Assembly: GCF_018336935.1 (NCBI RefSeq)
Contig: NZ_CP068771.1
Coordinates: forward strand, 1,364,001-1,428,000
Origin: Serratia plymuthica
Lineage (GTDB): Bacteria; Pseudomonadota; Gammaproteobacteria; Enterobacterales; Enterobacteriaceae
DNA length: 64,000 nucleotides
Direction of reading: 5' to 3'
The notes beneath the pieces are model-generated. The model was not told the origin of the DNA. It made no database searches and saw only the letters and a list, made by a program, of their open reading frames with translations. The first letter of the stretch is position 1, and the number at the start of each line of letters is the position of its first letter. The position numbers were made by a program, and so were the translations under genes. Below are positions 26,950 to 40,661 of the stretch, one piece after another.

Positions 26950-28374
26950 ATGGCAAAACTAATTCCTGTGGTTATGGCTGGCGGTACTGGTAGCCGGCTG
27001 TGGCCGCTGTCGCGCGAATCGTTTCCTAAGCAGTTTTTATCCATTGATGACAGTGGATTTAGCCTGTTGCAACAAACTTTGCAACGTTTATCCGGGCTCG
27101 ATGGCGTGGAAGTCGCCGCCCCATTGGTTATTTGCAATGAGGGGCATCGTTTTTTAGTCGCTGAACAACTGCGTGAAATCGATCAACTGGCGACCAATAT
27201 CATTTTAGAACCCGTTGGGCGTAACACTGCCCCAGCCGTAGCGCTGGCAGCACATTTGGCTGCGGAAGAAGATGAGGACAGCATGCTGCTGGTGTTGGCT
27301 GCTGACCATCTGATTAAAAAAATTGATAATTTCCACTCGGCGATAAAAACCGCAATTCAGCATGCTACCGAAGATAATTTGGTGACTTTCGGTATTATTC
27401 CTGGGCATCCGGAAACCGGTTACGGTTATATCAAGCGTGGTAAGGCTCTTTCTAACGAATGCTTCAAGGTTGACTCGTTTGTTGAAAAACCTTGTCTGGA
27501 GAAAGCTGTCGAGTATCTGGCTAGCGGCGAGTATAGCTGGAACAGCGGTATGTTTATGTTTAAAACAGCCAAATTCCTGCAAGAACTGCAACAGTTTAGC
27601 CCTGAAATATTTAACACTACGCAACAGTCCGTGGCTGACAGCCAGCGCGATATGAATTTTATCCGCGTTGATCAGGAAATATTCAAGCACTGCCCAAGTG
27701 ACTCAATTGACTATGCGGTCATGGAAAAAACGCGTGATGCGGTGGTCATTCCTATCGATGCCGGCTGGAGTGATGTAGGGTCTTGGTCATCTTTATGGGA
27801 GGTTTCCGAAAAAGATGGTTTAGGGAATGTCAACGTTGGGCAGATTATCTCTATCGATTCCAACAATAACTACATCTCCTCGGATTCAGCTCTTGTGGCG
27901 ACCATCGGTTTGGATGATTTGATCGTAATCAACACCAATGATGCGTTGTTGATCTCGACTAAAGACCGCGTTCAAGATGTCAAAAAAGTGGTTGATGAAC
28001 TTAAGAAACGCAATCTTCATCACTTCCGCCAACATTCCTCGTCTTATCGCCCATGGGGCAAGATCTGCGATATCGACAGCGGTGAGCATTTCCAGGTCAA
28101 AAAAATTATTGTCCGTCCCGGTGAAGGGCTGTCAGTACAGCGTCATCTTCATCGCGCAGAACACTGGGTGGTCGTCAGTGGTACGGCAAAAGTGAATGTT
28201 GAAGACAAAGAATTCTTCTTATCAGAAAATCAATCGACATTCATCCCGGCCGGCAGCGTCCACACGCTGGAGAATCCTGGAAAAATCGATCTTGAAATTA
28301 TTGAAGTTCGATCGGGATTTTACCTTGAAGAAGATGACATTGAGCGTTTACACGATCGGTATGGCAGAGTTTAA
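26950..28374 (+). CDS. manC: Mannose-1-phosphate guanylyltransferase / mannose-6-phosphate isomerase
   Basis: Bifunctional cytoplasmic enzyme making GDP-mannose from mannose-1-phosphate and GTP, with a type II phosphomannose isomerase domain. The 474-residue protein has the signature MAGGTGSRLWPLSRESFPKQF at the start, FVEKP near residue 178, SWNSGMFMF near 197 and a C-terminal cupin (VRPGEGLSVQRHLHRAEHWVVVSG near 387-410). AAAGGG at 26938-26943 precedes the ATG. It is followed after 15 bp by manB. The pair supplies GDP-mannose, plausibly for the capsule glycosyltransferases 10-20 kb upstream. Confidence 0.93.
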   Translation: MAKLIPVVMAGGTGSRLWPLSRESFPKQFLSIDDSGFSLLQQTLQRLSGLDGVEVAAPLVICNEGHRFLVAEQLREIDQLATNIILEPVGRNTAPAVALAAHLAAEEDEDSMLLVLAADHLIKKIDNFHSAIKTAIQHATEDNLVTFGIIPGHPETGYGYIKRGKALSNECFKVDSFVEKPCLEKAVEYLASGEYSWNSGMFMFKTAKFLQELQQFSPEIFNTTQQSVADSQRDMNFIRVDQEIFKHCPSDSIDYAVMEKTRDAVVIPIDAGWSDVGSWSSLWEVSEKDGLGNVNVGQIISIDSNNNYISSDSALVATIGLDDLIVINTNDALLISTKDRVQDVKKVVDELKKRNLHHFRQHSSSYRPWGKICDIDSGEHFQVKKIIVRPGEGLSVQRHLHRAEHWVVVSGTAKVNVEDKEFFLSENQSTFIPAGSVHTLENPGKIDLEIIEVRSGFYLEEDDIERLHDRYGRV

Positions 28375-28389
28375 TTAAAGGGTTTGGCG

Positions 28390-29757
28390 ATGGAAAAGTT
28401 AACATGTTTCAAAGCTTATGATGTGCGCGGTAAATTAGGTGAAGAATTAAATGATGATATTGCCTACCGCATAGGGCGTGCTTATGGCGAGTTTTTGAAG
28501 CCGAAGACCATTGTTTTGGGCAGCGATGTGCGTCTGACCAGCGAGAGTTTGAAACTGTCTCTGGCGAAAGGTTTACAGGACGCCGGTACCGACGTTATCG
28601 ACATCGGCATGACCGGGACTGAAGAGGTTTATTTCGCCACTTCGCATTTGAAAGCTGACGGCGGCGTAGAAGTGACAGCCAGTCATAATCCCATCGACTA
28701 TAACGGAATGAAGTTGGTTCGTGAAGGTTCACGCCCGATCAGCGGAGATACCGGATTACGGGCAATTCAGGAACTGGCGGAAACCAATGAGTTCCCCGCA
28801 CCGGTCGCTACACGCGGTAGCTATGTGCGTAAGGACGTGTTGACTGATTATGTTCAGCATGTGTTGTCTTATGTAAATGTTGAAAACTTTAAGCCGTTGA
28901 AACTGGTTATCAACTCAGGCAACGGCGCGGCCGGGCATGCAATCGATGCGATTGAGGCATCTCTTAAGGCCCTGAATGTTCCATTGGAGTTTATTAAGGT
29001 CCATCATCAGCCGGACGGCACATTCCCGAATGGTATTCCTAATCCGTTATTGCCCGAGTGTCGTGCAGATACTGCTAATGCCGTGCGTGAACAGGGTGCA
29101 GATATGGGGATCGCGTTCGATGGCGACTTCGATCGTTGCTTCCTGTTTGATGAAAAAGGCGATTTCATCGAAGGTTACTATATTGTTGGCCTGCTGGCGG
29201 AAGCTTTTCTGCAAAAACAACCAGGGGCAAAAATCATTCATGATCCGCGCCTGAGCTGGAACACTATCGATGTTGTAAATAAAGCTGGTGGCGTTCCGGT
29301 GATGTCAAAAACGGGTCATGCCTTCATTAAAGAACGTATGCGCTCTGAAGATGCCATTTATGGTGGCGAAATGAGCGCCCACCACTATTTCCGCGATTTT
29401 GCTTATTGCGATAGCGGCATGATTCCGTGGCTGCTGGTGGCTGAACTGGTCTGTGTCAAGGGCCAGACGCTGGGGCAACTGGTGCAGGATCGGATTGCAG
29501 CTTATCCGTCCTCTGGAGAGATTAATATCAAACTGTCGCAGCCGGCAGCTTCAATTGAAAGCGTGAAGCAACATTACCTGGCCCAGGCCGGTGAGGTAGA
29601 TTACACCGATGGGATCAGCATGGAATTTGCCGATTGGCGCTTTAACTTGCGTTCATCCAATACCGAACCGGTAGTTCGTCTCAACGTTGAGTCACGTGCG
29701 GATGTAGCGTTGATGCAAGAAAAAACAAACGAAATTTTGGCGATGCTGTCTCGCTGA
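28390..29757 (+). CDS. manB: Phosphomannomutase ManB/CpsG
   Basis: Converts mannose-6-phosphate to mannose-1-phosphate, the step before ManC. From the ATG at 28390, with AAAGGG at 28377-28382, it is 455 residues; the TTG at 28384 would overlap the ribosome site. It shows the phosphoserine loop [13 protein letters not shown] near residue 95, the metal-binding loop DGDFDRC near 243, the sugar-binding loop [13 protein letters not shown] near 323-335 and the phosphate-binding [14 protein letters not shown] near the C-terminus. All key residues are present. Confidence 0.93.
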   Translation: MEKLTCFKAYDVRGKLGEELNDDIAYRIGRAYGEFLKPKTIVLGSDVRLTSESLKLSLAKGLQDAGTDVIDIGMTGTEEVYFATSHLKADGGVEVTASHNPIDYNGMKLVREGSRPISGDTGLRAIQELAETNEFPAPVATRGSYVRKDVLTDYVQHVLSYVNVENFKPLKLVINSGNGAAGHAIDAIEASLKALNVPLEFIKVHHQPDGTFPNGIPNPLLPECRADTANAVREQGADMGIAFDGDFDRCFLFDEKGDFIEGYYIVGLLAEAFLQKQPGAKIIHDPRLSWNTIDVVNKAGGVPVMSKTGHAFIKERMRSEDAIYGGEMSAHHYFRDFAYCDSGMIPWLLVAELVCVKGQTLGQLVQDRIAAYPSSGEINIKLSQPAASIESVKQHYLAQAGEVDYTDGISMEFADWRFNLRSSNTEPVVRLNVESRADVALMQEKTNEILAMLSR

Positions 29758-29881
29758 TGTCATAACCACGATGTTGCATCAGAACAGGGCTGCTATTTGC
29801 AGCCTTGTTTGTTTGAATGAACGTCATGGTGGGCGTTAAAATTTATATCTTTAGCGCCATAGGCGCGTATAAGGAGTTGTT

Positions 29882-30904
29882 ATGGCGATTTTAGTCACCG
29901 GCGGTGCCGGTTATATTGGTTCTCATACCGTGCTGGCCTTGTTGGAGCGTGGCGAAGATGTCGTTGTGCTGGATAATCTGTCGAATTCATCAGAGGAGTC
30001 GTTGCACCGCGTCGAACAGTTGGCTGGCAAAGCGGCAACGTTCTACCAGGGCGATATTCAGGATGGTGAATGTTTGCGCAATATCTTCGACGAGAATAAG
30101 ATTTCGGCCGTGATCCACTTTGCCGGTCTGAAAGCCGTCGGTGAGTCAACTCGCAAGCCACTTGAATATTATCAAAATAATGTTTCCGGTACTCTGGTGT
30201 TGCTGGAAGAAATGCGTCGCGCAGGGGTGAGCAAGTTCATCTTCAGCTCTTCCGCAACGGTCTATGGCGCCAATTCCCCTGTTCCTTATGTTGAAACCAC
30301 GCCGATCGGCGGTACCACCAGCCCTTACGGCACATCGAAACTGATGGTGGAGCAAATTCTACAGGACTTCGCCAAGGCCGAGCCTCAATTCTCCATTATT
30401 GCCCTGCGATACTTCAACCCAGTCGGAGCCCATGAGTCGGGGATGATCGGTGAAGATCCAAACGGTATCCCAAATAACCTGTTGCCTTACATTTCTCAAG
30501 TTGCCATTGGTAAACTTGAAAAACTGGGTGTATTCGGTGGCGATTATCCGACTGAAGATGGTACCGGCGTACGCGATTATATCCATGTTATGGATTTGGC
30601 CGAGGGTCACCTGATGGCGATGGACCACTTGGATAAGATTGATGGGTTCAAAGCGTATAACTTGGGCGCTGGAGTTGGTTACTCTGTTTTAGCTATGGTA
30701 CAGGCTTTTGAAAAGGCTTCGGGAGTGAACATCCCTTACCAGATTTTGCCGCGTCGTGATGGCGATCTGCCGGCATTTTGGGCTGATGCCAACCTGGCGC
30801 GCCAGGAGTTGGGTTGGGAAGTGCGCCGCGGGATTGATGACATGATGCGTGATACCTGGAATTGGCAAAAGAACAACCCGCAAGGATACGGTAATAAACG
30901 CTAA
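29882..30904 (+). CDS. galE: UDP-glucose 4-epimerase
   Basis: Interconverts UDP-glucose and UDP-galactose in the cytoplasm with bound NAD. The 340-residue short-chain dehydrogenase-type protein has [10 protein letters not shown] at the start, the catalytic SSSATVYG and YGTSK (Tyr and Lys near 150-155), and [14 protein letters not shown] near 178. Here it most likely feeds UDP-galactose to WbaP and, through Glf, to the D-galactan operon. AAGGAG at 29871-29876 precedes the ATG, and a terminator follows. Confidence 0.94.
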   Translation: MAILVTGGAGYIGSHTVLALLERGEDVVVLDNLSNSSEESLHRVEQLAGKAATFYQGDIQDGECLRNIFDENKISAVIHFAGLKAVGESTRKPLEYYQNNVSGTLVLLEEMRRAGVSKFIFSSSATVYGANSPVPYVETTPIGGTTSPYGTSKLMVEQILQDFAKAEPQFSIIALRYFNPVGAHESGMIGEDPNGIPNNLLPYISQVAIGKLEKLGVFGGDYPTEDGTGVRDYIHVMDLAEGHLMAMDHLDKIDGFKAYNLGAGVGYSVLAMVQAFEKASGVNIPYQILPRRDGDLPAFWADANLARQELGWEVRRGIDDMMRDTWNWQKNNPQGYGNKR

Positions 30905-30931
30905 GGCCGTGCTCACGTACAAATAATCTTC

Positions 30932-30958
30932 AAAAGCCCCTGTTTTGTGGGCTTTTTT
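30932..30958 (+). terminator. Terminator after galE
   Basis: AAAAGCCC (30932-30939) pairs with GGGCTTTT (30949-30956) and runs into a T-tract, about 30 bp after the galE stop. Confidence 0.88.
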
Positions 30959-31408
30959 GTTTATTAACAGTACGTTGATATTTATAGCCTATGGGCTGAA
31001 TAAATTAAGCAATAATCATTCTCAATAAATAGGCGTGTTTGTAACATTGGTTACTATGTTCTGGCTATTTATTGTGATTGATATTTGTTCGAAAGCAGAT
31101 ACTTTCTATATCTATATAATTGACTTAATGCTGTCGCCAAAAATAGGCTCGGATTCAGTCTTTTTTATCTTTTTCATCAACTTACTTTGATTTTCTGGTT
31201 GTGTTCAGGCTAACTGATAGGCAAGTAAGTGGTCGTCTATGTGGTGTTAATGTATTAACCCTCAACATAGGTGTATACTTCAGCGCGAAGAAAATTGACA
31301 TCATTTTGGCAATACACCCAAGATTGGCGAACGGAACTATGGGCCACAGCGGTAAACATTTGGTGTGTTGTGTTAATGAAACTAAAGTAGTTGGGAGTCT
31401 CCACATAA
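30959..31408 (+). promoter_or_regulatory. Intergenic region upstream of the third galU-family gene
   Basis: About 450 bp, A/T-rich, with no convincing gene on either strand. It must hold the promoter of the galU copy at 31409, since galE ends in a terminator. I see no ops core and no strong dyad. Confidence 0.45.
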
Positions 31409-32296
31409 ATGCTTAAAGCTGTCATTCCAGTTGCAGGTCTTGGCACCCGCATGTTACCGGCAACAAAGGCTATTCCTAAAGAAATGTTGCCAGTCGTTGA
31501 CAAACCCCTCATCCAATACATCGTGAATGAATGTGTCGCTGCCGGCATCAAAGAAATTATTCTGGTAACTCATTCATCTAAAAATGCCATCGAGAATCAT
31601 TTCGACACGTCCTTTGAACTGGAAAGCATGCTGGAGTCGCGTGTCAAGCGGCAACTGCTGGAGGAAGTCCAATCGATTTGCCCTAAAGGCGTCACGCTGA
31701 TGCATGTCCGCCAGGGGCAATCCAAAGGTTTGGGTCATGCGATTCTGTGCGCCCGGCCTTTAATTGGCGATGAACCCTTTGCTGTGCTTCTGCCTGATGT
31801 TTTAATGGACGATGTTGCCAGCGACCTGAAAAGAGATAACCTGGCCAGTATGATAGCCCGTTTTGATCAGGGCGGTCACAGTCAGGTGATGGTTGAGCCG
31901 GTGCCAGATAAGGATGTTTCCAAATACGGGGTGGTGGATTGCCGAGGTGCTGTGGTTGCGCCGGGTGAAAGTGTGCCAATGCACGCGATTGTAGAAAAAC
32001 CGGAGCTTGATGCAGCGCCATCCAACCTGGCAGTCGTAGGCCGCTATGTTTTGGCTGCAGATATTTGGCCGTTGCTTGAAAAAACGCCTTACGGGGCTGG
32101 CGGTGAGATTCAACTTACCGATGCCATCGCTATGCTAATGGAGCAAAAGCCGGTTGATGCTTTTGCTTTGGTGGGGCGTTCTCATGACTGCGGCGATAAA
32201 TTGGGTTATATGAAAGCGTTCGTAGAGTATGGCGTTCGTCACCCTGTGCAGGGAGCTGCGTTCGCCGAGTGGCTGAAGGGAATGCTGCAAGACTAA
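31409..32296 (+). CDS. galU: UTP-glucose-1-phosphate uridylyltransferase, O-antigen-side copy
   Basis: Third GalU/GalF family gene in the window; 295 residues. It has Thr in [11 protein letters not shown] and the active-type C-terminal motifs [15 protein letters not shown] and [14 protein letters not shown], so a working enzyme is expected rather than a GalF. Its synonymous codons differ widely from the copy at 296, with more G and C at third positions, so the two are not a recent duplication. It stands just before the ops element and the wzm-wzt operon, the place galF has in Klebsiella. Some annotators may call it galF for that reason. Confidence 0.87.
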   Translation: MLKAVIPVAGLGTRMLPATKAIPKEMLPVVDKPLIQYIVNECVAAGIKEIILVTHSSKNAIENHFDTSFELESMLESRVKRQLLEEVQSICPKGVTLMHVRQGQSKGLGHAILCARPLIGDEPFAVLLPDVLMDDVASDLKRDNLASMIARFDQGGHSQVMVEPVPDKDVSKYGVVDCRGAVVAPGESVPMHAIVEKPELDAAPSNLAVVGRYVLAADIWPLLEKTPYGAGGEIQLTDAIAMLMEQKPVDAFALVGRSHDCGDKLGYMKAFVEYGVRHPVQGAAFAEWLKGMLQD

Positions 32297-32480
32297 GCCT
32301 TACACGTGACTTGATGACGGTGAATCCAGCCTATTCCTAGAGCAATAGGGTGCGGTTGGATGTAACTTAACGAGCACCCAGACCCGTAATAGAGAGGCTG
32401 TTGGGGCCACTATAGCGAAAGCGAGCAGGGGCGTGCGCAGTTTGCTATTTTAATAAAAATCAGTGAGTTATCTCAAATGT

Positions 32481-32515
32481 ACTCTGGTTGCAGCAATGCC
32501 AGGGGCGGTAGCGTG
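32481..32515 (+). promoter_or_regulatory. JUMPstart with ops element before the O-antigen operon
   Basis: The ops core GGCGGTAGCGTG is at 32504-32515, preceded by CTCTGGTTGCAGCAATGCCA, the conserved JUMPstart body. In enterobacteria ops recruits the antiterminator RfaH to RNA polymerase so that long surface-glycan operons are fully transcribed. It lies about 110-140 bp before wzm, in a 326-362-bp stretch with no gene. RfaH itself is not in the window. Confidence 0.93.
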
Positions 32516-32658
32516 GTTGAAAATATCGTTTAAAATTGAGCAGTACTTGATTCCTTCGAGCCAGTCGTAGGTAAGTGTTTCTCATCAAGATCTGCACCGG
32601 TTGAAATGCTATTACGTTTCAGATGTTAGGGAATTTTAATCTTAAATCGAGTTTTTAT

Positions 32659-33426
32659 ATGAAGTATAGTCTAGGTTACCTCTGGGATTTGGCTGCGGTC
32701 ATTACAGAGAAAGAATTAAAAGTAAGATATAAAAGTAGTTTCTTTGGTTATTTATGGTCAATTGCTAACCCATTGCTGTTTGCCATGATCTACTATTTTA
32801 TATTTAAGTTGGTCATGCGGGTTCAAATCCCTAACTATACTATTTTTATTATTACTGGACTTTTTCCTTGGCAATGGTTCGCCAGTTCAACGTCAAACTC
32901 GTTACACTCTTTTCTGGCAAATGCTCAAATCATTAAAAAGACCGTTTTCCCTCGTTCGGTTATTCCATTCAGTAATGTGTTAATGGAGTGTTTGCATTTT
33001 TTATGTACGATTCCAGTTATTATCGTATTTCTTTATGTCTATGACATGCGACCATCTATTGATTGGCTTTGGGGTGTTCCATTAATAGGCCTGGCGCAAA
33101 TGATGATGACTTTCGGTATTGCCATGATGTTATCAACATTGAATCTTTTCTTCCGTGATTTGGAGCGGTTTGTAACCCTGGGTATTATGCTGATGTTTTA
33201 TTGCACCCCAATTCTCTACTCCGGAGATATGATTCCAAAAGAATACAAATTCCTGATTGATTATAACCCCCTGGCCAATATGATATTGAGCTGGCGTGAT
33301 CTGTTCATGAATGGTGTCATAGATTATCAACAGGTTGGTATGCTATACGGATATGCACTGTTGTTTATTATCATTGGCGTTAGTATATTCAATAAGCTGA
33401 AGTACAGGTTTGCAGAGATTCTATAA
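32659..33426 (+). CDS. wzm: O-antigen ABC transporter permease Wzm
   Basis: Membrane half of the ABC exporter that moves completed undecaprenyl-linked D-galactan to the periplasm. It has six membrane segments and the ABC-2 family amphipathic start (ITEKELKVRYKSSFFGYLWSIANPLLFAMIYY). It strongly resembles Klebsiella O1/O2a Wzm through FIITGLFPWQWFASS, AQIIKKTVFPRSVIP and the end NKLKYRFAEIL. The ATG at 32659 (255 residues, beginning MKYSLGYL) fits the family; a start at 32623 would add 12 residues and has no ribosome site. Its stop overlaps the wzt start (TAATG). Confidence 0.92.
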   Translation: MKYSLGYLWDLAAVITEKELKVRYKSSFFGYLWSIANPLLFAMIYYFIFKLVMRVQIPNYTIFIITGLFPWQWFASSTSNSLHSFLANAQIIKKTVFPRSVIPFSNVLMECLHFLCTIPVIIVFLYVYDMRPSIDWLWGVPLIGLAQMMMTFGIAMMLSTLNLFFRDLERFVTLGIMLMFYCTPILYSGDMIPKEYKFLIDYNPLANMILSWRDLFMNGVIDYQQVGMLYGYALLFIIIGVSIFNKLKYRFAEIL

Positions 33427-34166
33427 TGAGCATAGCTATCGAATTTAAAAATGTGACTAAGCGCTATCCATTATATCATCATATTGGATCTGGCATTAAA
33501 GAGTTAATTTTTAATCCGCGCCGCGCGTTCAACCTGCTACGGGGACGTAGCTATTTGGCTATTGGCGACATCAGTTTTCAGGTTCAAAAGGGTGAATCAG
33601 TTGCGCTGATAGGCCGAAACGGTGCTGGAAAAAGTACTTCTTTGGGGCTTGTAGCCGGCGTGATGCGGCCTACCTCGGGTACGGTTAGCGTACAAGGGCG
33701 CGTGGCTTCCATGTTGGAGTTGGGGGGCGGTTTTCATCCTGAATTGACCGGCCGTGAAAATATCCGTCTCAATGCAACTTTATTAGGGCTGCGCCGTAAG
33801 GAGTTGAAGGAAAGACTCGATAAGATTATTGAGTTCTCTGAATTGGGGGATTTCATTGATGAGCCCATTCGTGTTTATTCCAGCGGTATGTTGGCCAAGT
33901 TAGGTTTTTCTGTGATCACCCAAGTTGATCCTGATATTCTCATTATCGATGAGGTTTTGGCCGTGGGGGATATTTCATTCCAACGCAAATGCTTAAATAC
34001 CATCAGTGAGTTTAAGGCAAAAGGTGTCACTATTCTTTTTGTGAGTCATAATCTTGCCGATGTTGAGAAAATTTGTGACAAGGTCATTTGGATAGAAAAC
34101 CATAAAATGAGAGAAATTGGAGATGCTAAAACGGTTATCTCTCATTATAAAGAGGCAATGGCTTGA
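33426..34166 (+). CDS. wzt: O-antigen ABC transporter ATPase Wzt
   Basis: Nucleotide-binding half of the Wzm-Wzt exporter. The 246 residues contain Walker A GRNGAGKST near 62-70, signature YSSGMLAKLGFS near 153 and Walker B ILIIDEVLAVGD near 174. There is no C-terminal carbohydrate-binding domain; short Wzt proteins of this size are typical of the D-galactan I system, in which export does not depend on a modified chain end. Start ATG overlaps the wzm stop. Confidence 0.93.
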   Translation: MSIAIEFKNVTKRYPLYHHIGSGIKELIFNPRRAFNLLRGRSYLAIGDISFQVQKGESVALIGRNGAGKSTSLGLVAGVMRPTSGTVSVQGRVASMLELGGGFHPELTGRENIRLNATLLGLRRKELKERLDKIIEFSELGDFIDEPIRVYSSGMLAKLGFSVITQVDPDILIIDEVLAVGDISFQRKCLNTISEFKAKGVTILFVSHNLADVEKICDKVIWIENHKMREIGDAKTVISHYKEAMA

Positions 34167-34200
34167 TGTTTATGAACAAGGTAACCTTTAGGTAATACAA

Positions 34201-38151
<3,951 letters not shown>

Positions 38152-38165
38152 CCGGTAAGAGTTAA

Positions 38166-39308
38166 ATGAAAAAGATTTGTTATTTTATCAACTCAGACTG
38201 GTACTTTGATCTGCACTGGGTTGAACGCGCTTTTGCCGCTAAAGCGGCAGGCTATGAAATACATGTTGTCAGTCACTTTGTAGGGGATGATATCCTGCAA
38301 AAACTGACAGAGAAAGGCTTTGTATGTCACAATTCTTCAGTTTCTGAGCAATCCATTAACCCGTTCCACTTTGTCGGCTCATTGTTCAAAGTGTGGCGAT
38401 TGCTCAAGAAGATCAACCCCGATGTGCTTCATTGCATCACTATCAAACCTTGTTTGATGGGGGGGTTCTTTGCCCGCTTCTATAACAAACCTATTATCTT
38501 GGGCTTTGTCGGCTTGGGACGGGTGTTTATGGAAGATAAATTATCTATGAACATCATTCGTTTGCTCACCTTGCATTCCTATAAGTATATTTTTCAAAAT
38601 AAAAAATCGTTGCTTGCCTTTGAACACGAGCACGATAGGGATCGTTTGATCGAGCTGACCCAGGTCAATAAGAATCAGACAGTAGTGATTGACGGTGCGG
38701 GCATCAACCCGGAAATCTACCACTATTCATTGGAAATAAATCGCGAAAAGCCGATTGTTCTGTTCGCCAGCCGTTTGCTCTGGAGTAAAGGGCTGGGCGA
38801 TCTGGTTGAGGTGAAAAAACGCTTGGCACTTAAAGGTGTCGATTTTGTGCTCAACGTGGCGGGTATTTCCATAGGTGACGATCAGGATGCGATACCTCTG
38901 TCGCAGATTGAAGAATGGCATCAGCAGGGTTTGATTAACTGGCTCGGCCGTTGCAGCGATGTGTACAGCTTGATTAAAGCCTCTAATGTAGTTGCGCTTC
39001 CATCGACTTATTCCGAAGGTATCCCACGCATCCTGTTGGAGGCTTCGTCAGTAGGGCGCGCCTGCATCGCGTATGACGTTGGTGGATGCCAGAGTTTGAT
39101 TATCGATGAATACACCGGCAGCCTGGTGGAGAAACGCAATATCGCTCTGTTGGCGGAAAAACTGGAGCATTTGCTTACCAGCCCCAGTAAAAGAGTCGAG
39201 ATGGGGGTGCGCGGCAGAAAGCGCATTGAAAACAAGTTCGCCTCGTCCTTGGTCATTGACGACACTCTAAAACTCTATCAAAGGGCTATTTCTGCTGAAG
39301 GTTACTAA
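38166..39308 (+). CDS. wbbO: Family 4 galactosyltransferase WbbO
   Basis: In Klebsiella, WbbO adds the first Galp and Galf to the GlcNAc-lipid primer made by WecA, starting the D-galactan I chain. The 380-residue GT-B protein begins ICYFINSDWYFDLHWVERAFAA and has ITIKPCLMGGFFARF near 96, LFASRLLWSKGLGDLVEV near 199-216 and an EX7E pattern in YSEGIPRILLEASSVGR near 281-297. It is 14 bp after wbbN, with TAAGAG as weak ribosome site. G/C content rises here compared with wbbM and glf. Confidence 0.87.
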   Translation: MKKICYFINSDWYFDLHWVERAFAAKAAGYEIHVVSHFVGDDILQKLTEKGFVCHNSSVSEQSINPFHFVGSLFKVWRLLKKINPDVLHCITIKPCLMGGFFARFYNKPIILGFVGLGRVFMEDKLSMNIIRLLTLHSYKYIFQNKKSLLAFEHEHDRDRLIELTQVNKNQTVVIDGAGINPEIYHYSLEINREKPIVLFASRLLWSKGLGDLVEVKKRLALKGVDFVLNVAGISIGDDQDAIPLSQIEEWHQQGLINWLGRCSDVYSLIKASNVVALPSTYSEGIPRILLEASSVGRACIAYDVGGCQSLIIDEYTGSLVEKRNIALLAEKLEHLLTSPSKRVEMGVRGRKRIENKFASSLVIDDTLKLYQRAISAEGY

Positions 39309-39336
39309 TTTTTGACCGAAATACAGGAGTCTCATT

Positions 39337-40524
39337 TTGGCTTTTTTCGCAAAGCGATGGACGAAAAGGCACAATAAGGATATTCCCGCTCAGCCCCTTG
39401 AAAATAAAGTGTTTTACCTGATTTCCGCTGCCGGAATGCCAAATTTTGGCGATGATATGTTAACGCGTTATTGGGTGGATTATCTCCAGGAAAAGTTTCC
39501 CGGTTGTACTATTTACCTTGATGCGGTTGATTCCGTAGTCGCCTCGGAATTATTTCCAACTGCCAGATGCGTGGATTATGTCTGGCGTCTGGTACAGGCC
39601 CTGGGTGATGAAGGGTCGGTTGAGGAAAAGTTTGCCGATTCCTACACGCTTCCTTCTCGCGAACGTCTTATGGGAAAGATATTTGATGGCGCGTACAGCA
39701 TCCATCTCTTGGGGGGAGGCTATATTAATGAGCTATGGGGCGCGAACGTTCGCCTTATGGAGCTTGCGGCCTACTTCGCAAAGAAACACGACTTGGTCTG
39801 TTACGCCACCGGCTTAGGATTGCAGCCACTGTCTGCCGACAATGCTAATAAACTTTCGCCCTCTATTCGTCAGTTCGATTACTTTGACGTGCGTGATCGA
39901 GCCAGTTTCGACGTGCTGGAGCCGTTCGATATTCCTGCTTTGAGTTTCACCGGCGATGATTACTTTGCCTTCCCCGATCATCCTATAGGGCGCTTGATCG
40001 AGCGCGAACAGCCTGCGTTGCATTTATGCATTCATACAGAGCTTTCTGAAAATGGCGTATTGACAGAAAATTTGCTGGCGGTACTTCAGCAGGCGGTTTC
40101 CTTATTCGGTAAGCAGCATCCGGATACCGCGATCAGGTTTTATGAATTCAGACCAGGTTCCGATGGCGTGTTTTTCCAACAGATAAGGCAGTGTTTTCCG
40201 CAGGCTGAGTTTATTCGTTTTGAGGATATTTGGCGCGATGGCCTGCAGTTCGCCACTAATGATTTCTGTATTAGTTCGCGCTTTCACTTTCAAGTCATTG
40301 CCGCCAGTTTGGGCGTTGCGGGCATCTCTCTGTCTTGGTCAGATTACTATGATAACAAATTTGCCAGTCTGCAGCAGATGTCTGACTGGCCGATGGCCAG
40401 GCCTGAGGTTTCTGCGGACTCGATAGCACAGTTGCTGGTTGAAAGACGCGCTGATCACGCTGAAGGGCGTGAGAAAATTTACCTGGCGAAGCGGAAATTG
40501 TTAACCAGACTGTATGATTTTTGA
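39337..40524 (+). CDS. Polysaccharide pyruvyl transferase family protein at the end of the D-galactan I operon
   Basis: A 395-residue protein of the polysaccharide pyruvyl transferase family, which moves pyruvate from phosphoenolpyruvate to a sugar as a ketal. Family marks are AAGMPNFGDDMLTRYWVDYL near residue 30, HLLGGGYINELWG near 120, YATGLGLQPLS near 150 and, near the C-terminus, CISSRFHFQVIAASLGVAGISLSW. It starts at a TTG with AGGAG at 39325-39329, 28 bp after wbbO on the same strand, so it is very likely cotranscribed. I know of no such gene in the standard Klebsiella wzm-to-wbbO operon. A pyruvyl cap or branch on the galactan is inferred; phosphate or other transfer within the fold cannot be excluded. 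Confidence 0.82.
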   Translation: MAFFAKRWTKRHNKDIPAQPLENKVFYLISAAGMPNFGDDMLTRYWVDYLQEKFPGCTIYLDAVDSVVASELFPTARCVDYVWRLVQALGDEGSVEEKFADSYTLPSRERLMGKIFDGAYSIHLLGGGYINELWGANVRLMELAAYFAKKHDLVCYATGLGLQPLSADNANKLSPSIRQFDYFDVRDRASFDVLEPFDIPALSFTGDDYFAFPDHPIGRLIEREQPALHLCIHTELSENGVLTENLLAVLQQAVSLFGKQHPDTAIRFYEFRPGSDGVFFQQIRQCFPQAEFIRFEDIWRDGLQFATNDFCISSRFHFQVIAASLGVAGISLSWSDYYDNKFASLQQMSDWPMARPEVSADSIAQLLVERRADHAEGREKIYLAKRKLLTRLYDF

Positions 40525-40661
40525 GTGGTTATAGACTGTTGCAAAGCCTATCGCACCAATCACTACCCACGCTGCTCAATCCTGAGTTAACATGTGTGCC
40601 ACATCACAAAACCTGTTGGCCAAAGTTGTTAACAGGGTCATCCTCAGACAGGAGTTCCTAA

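Noticed and set aside
31409..32296. Third GalU-family gene as a recent duplicate of the first.
   Set aside because: Synonymous positions differ throughout, and base composition is clearly different.
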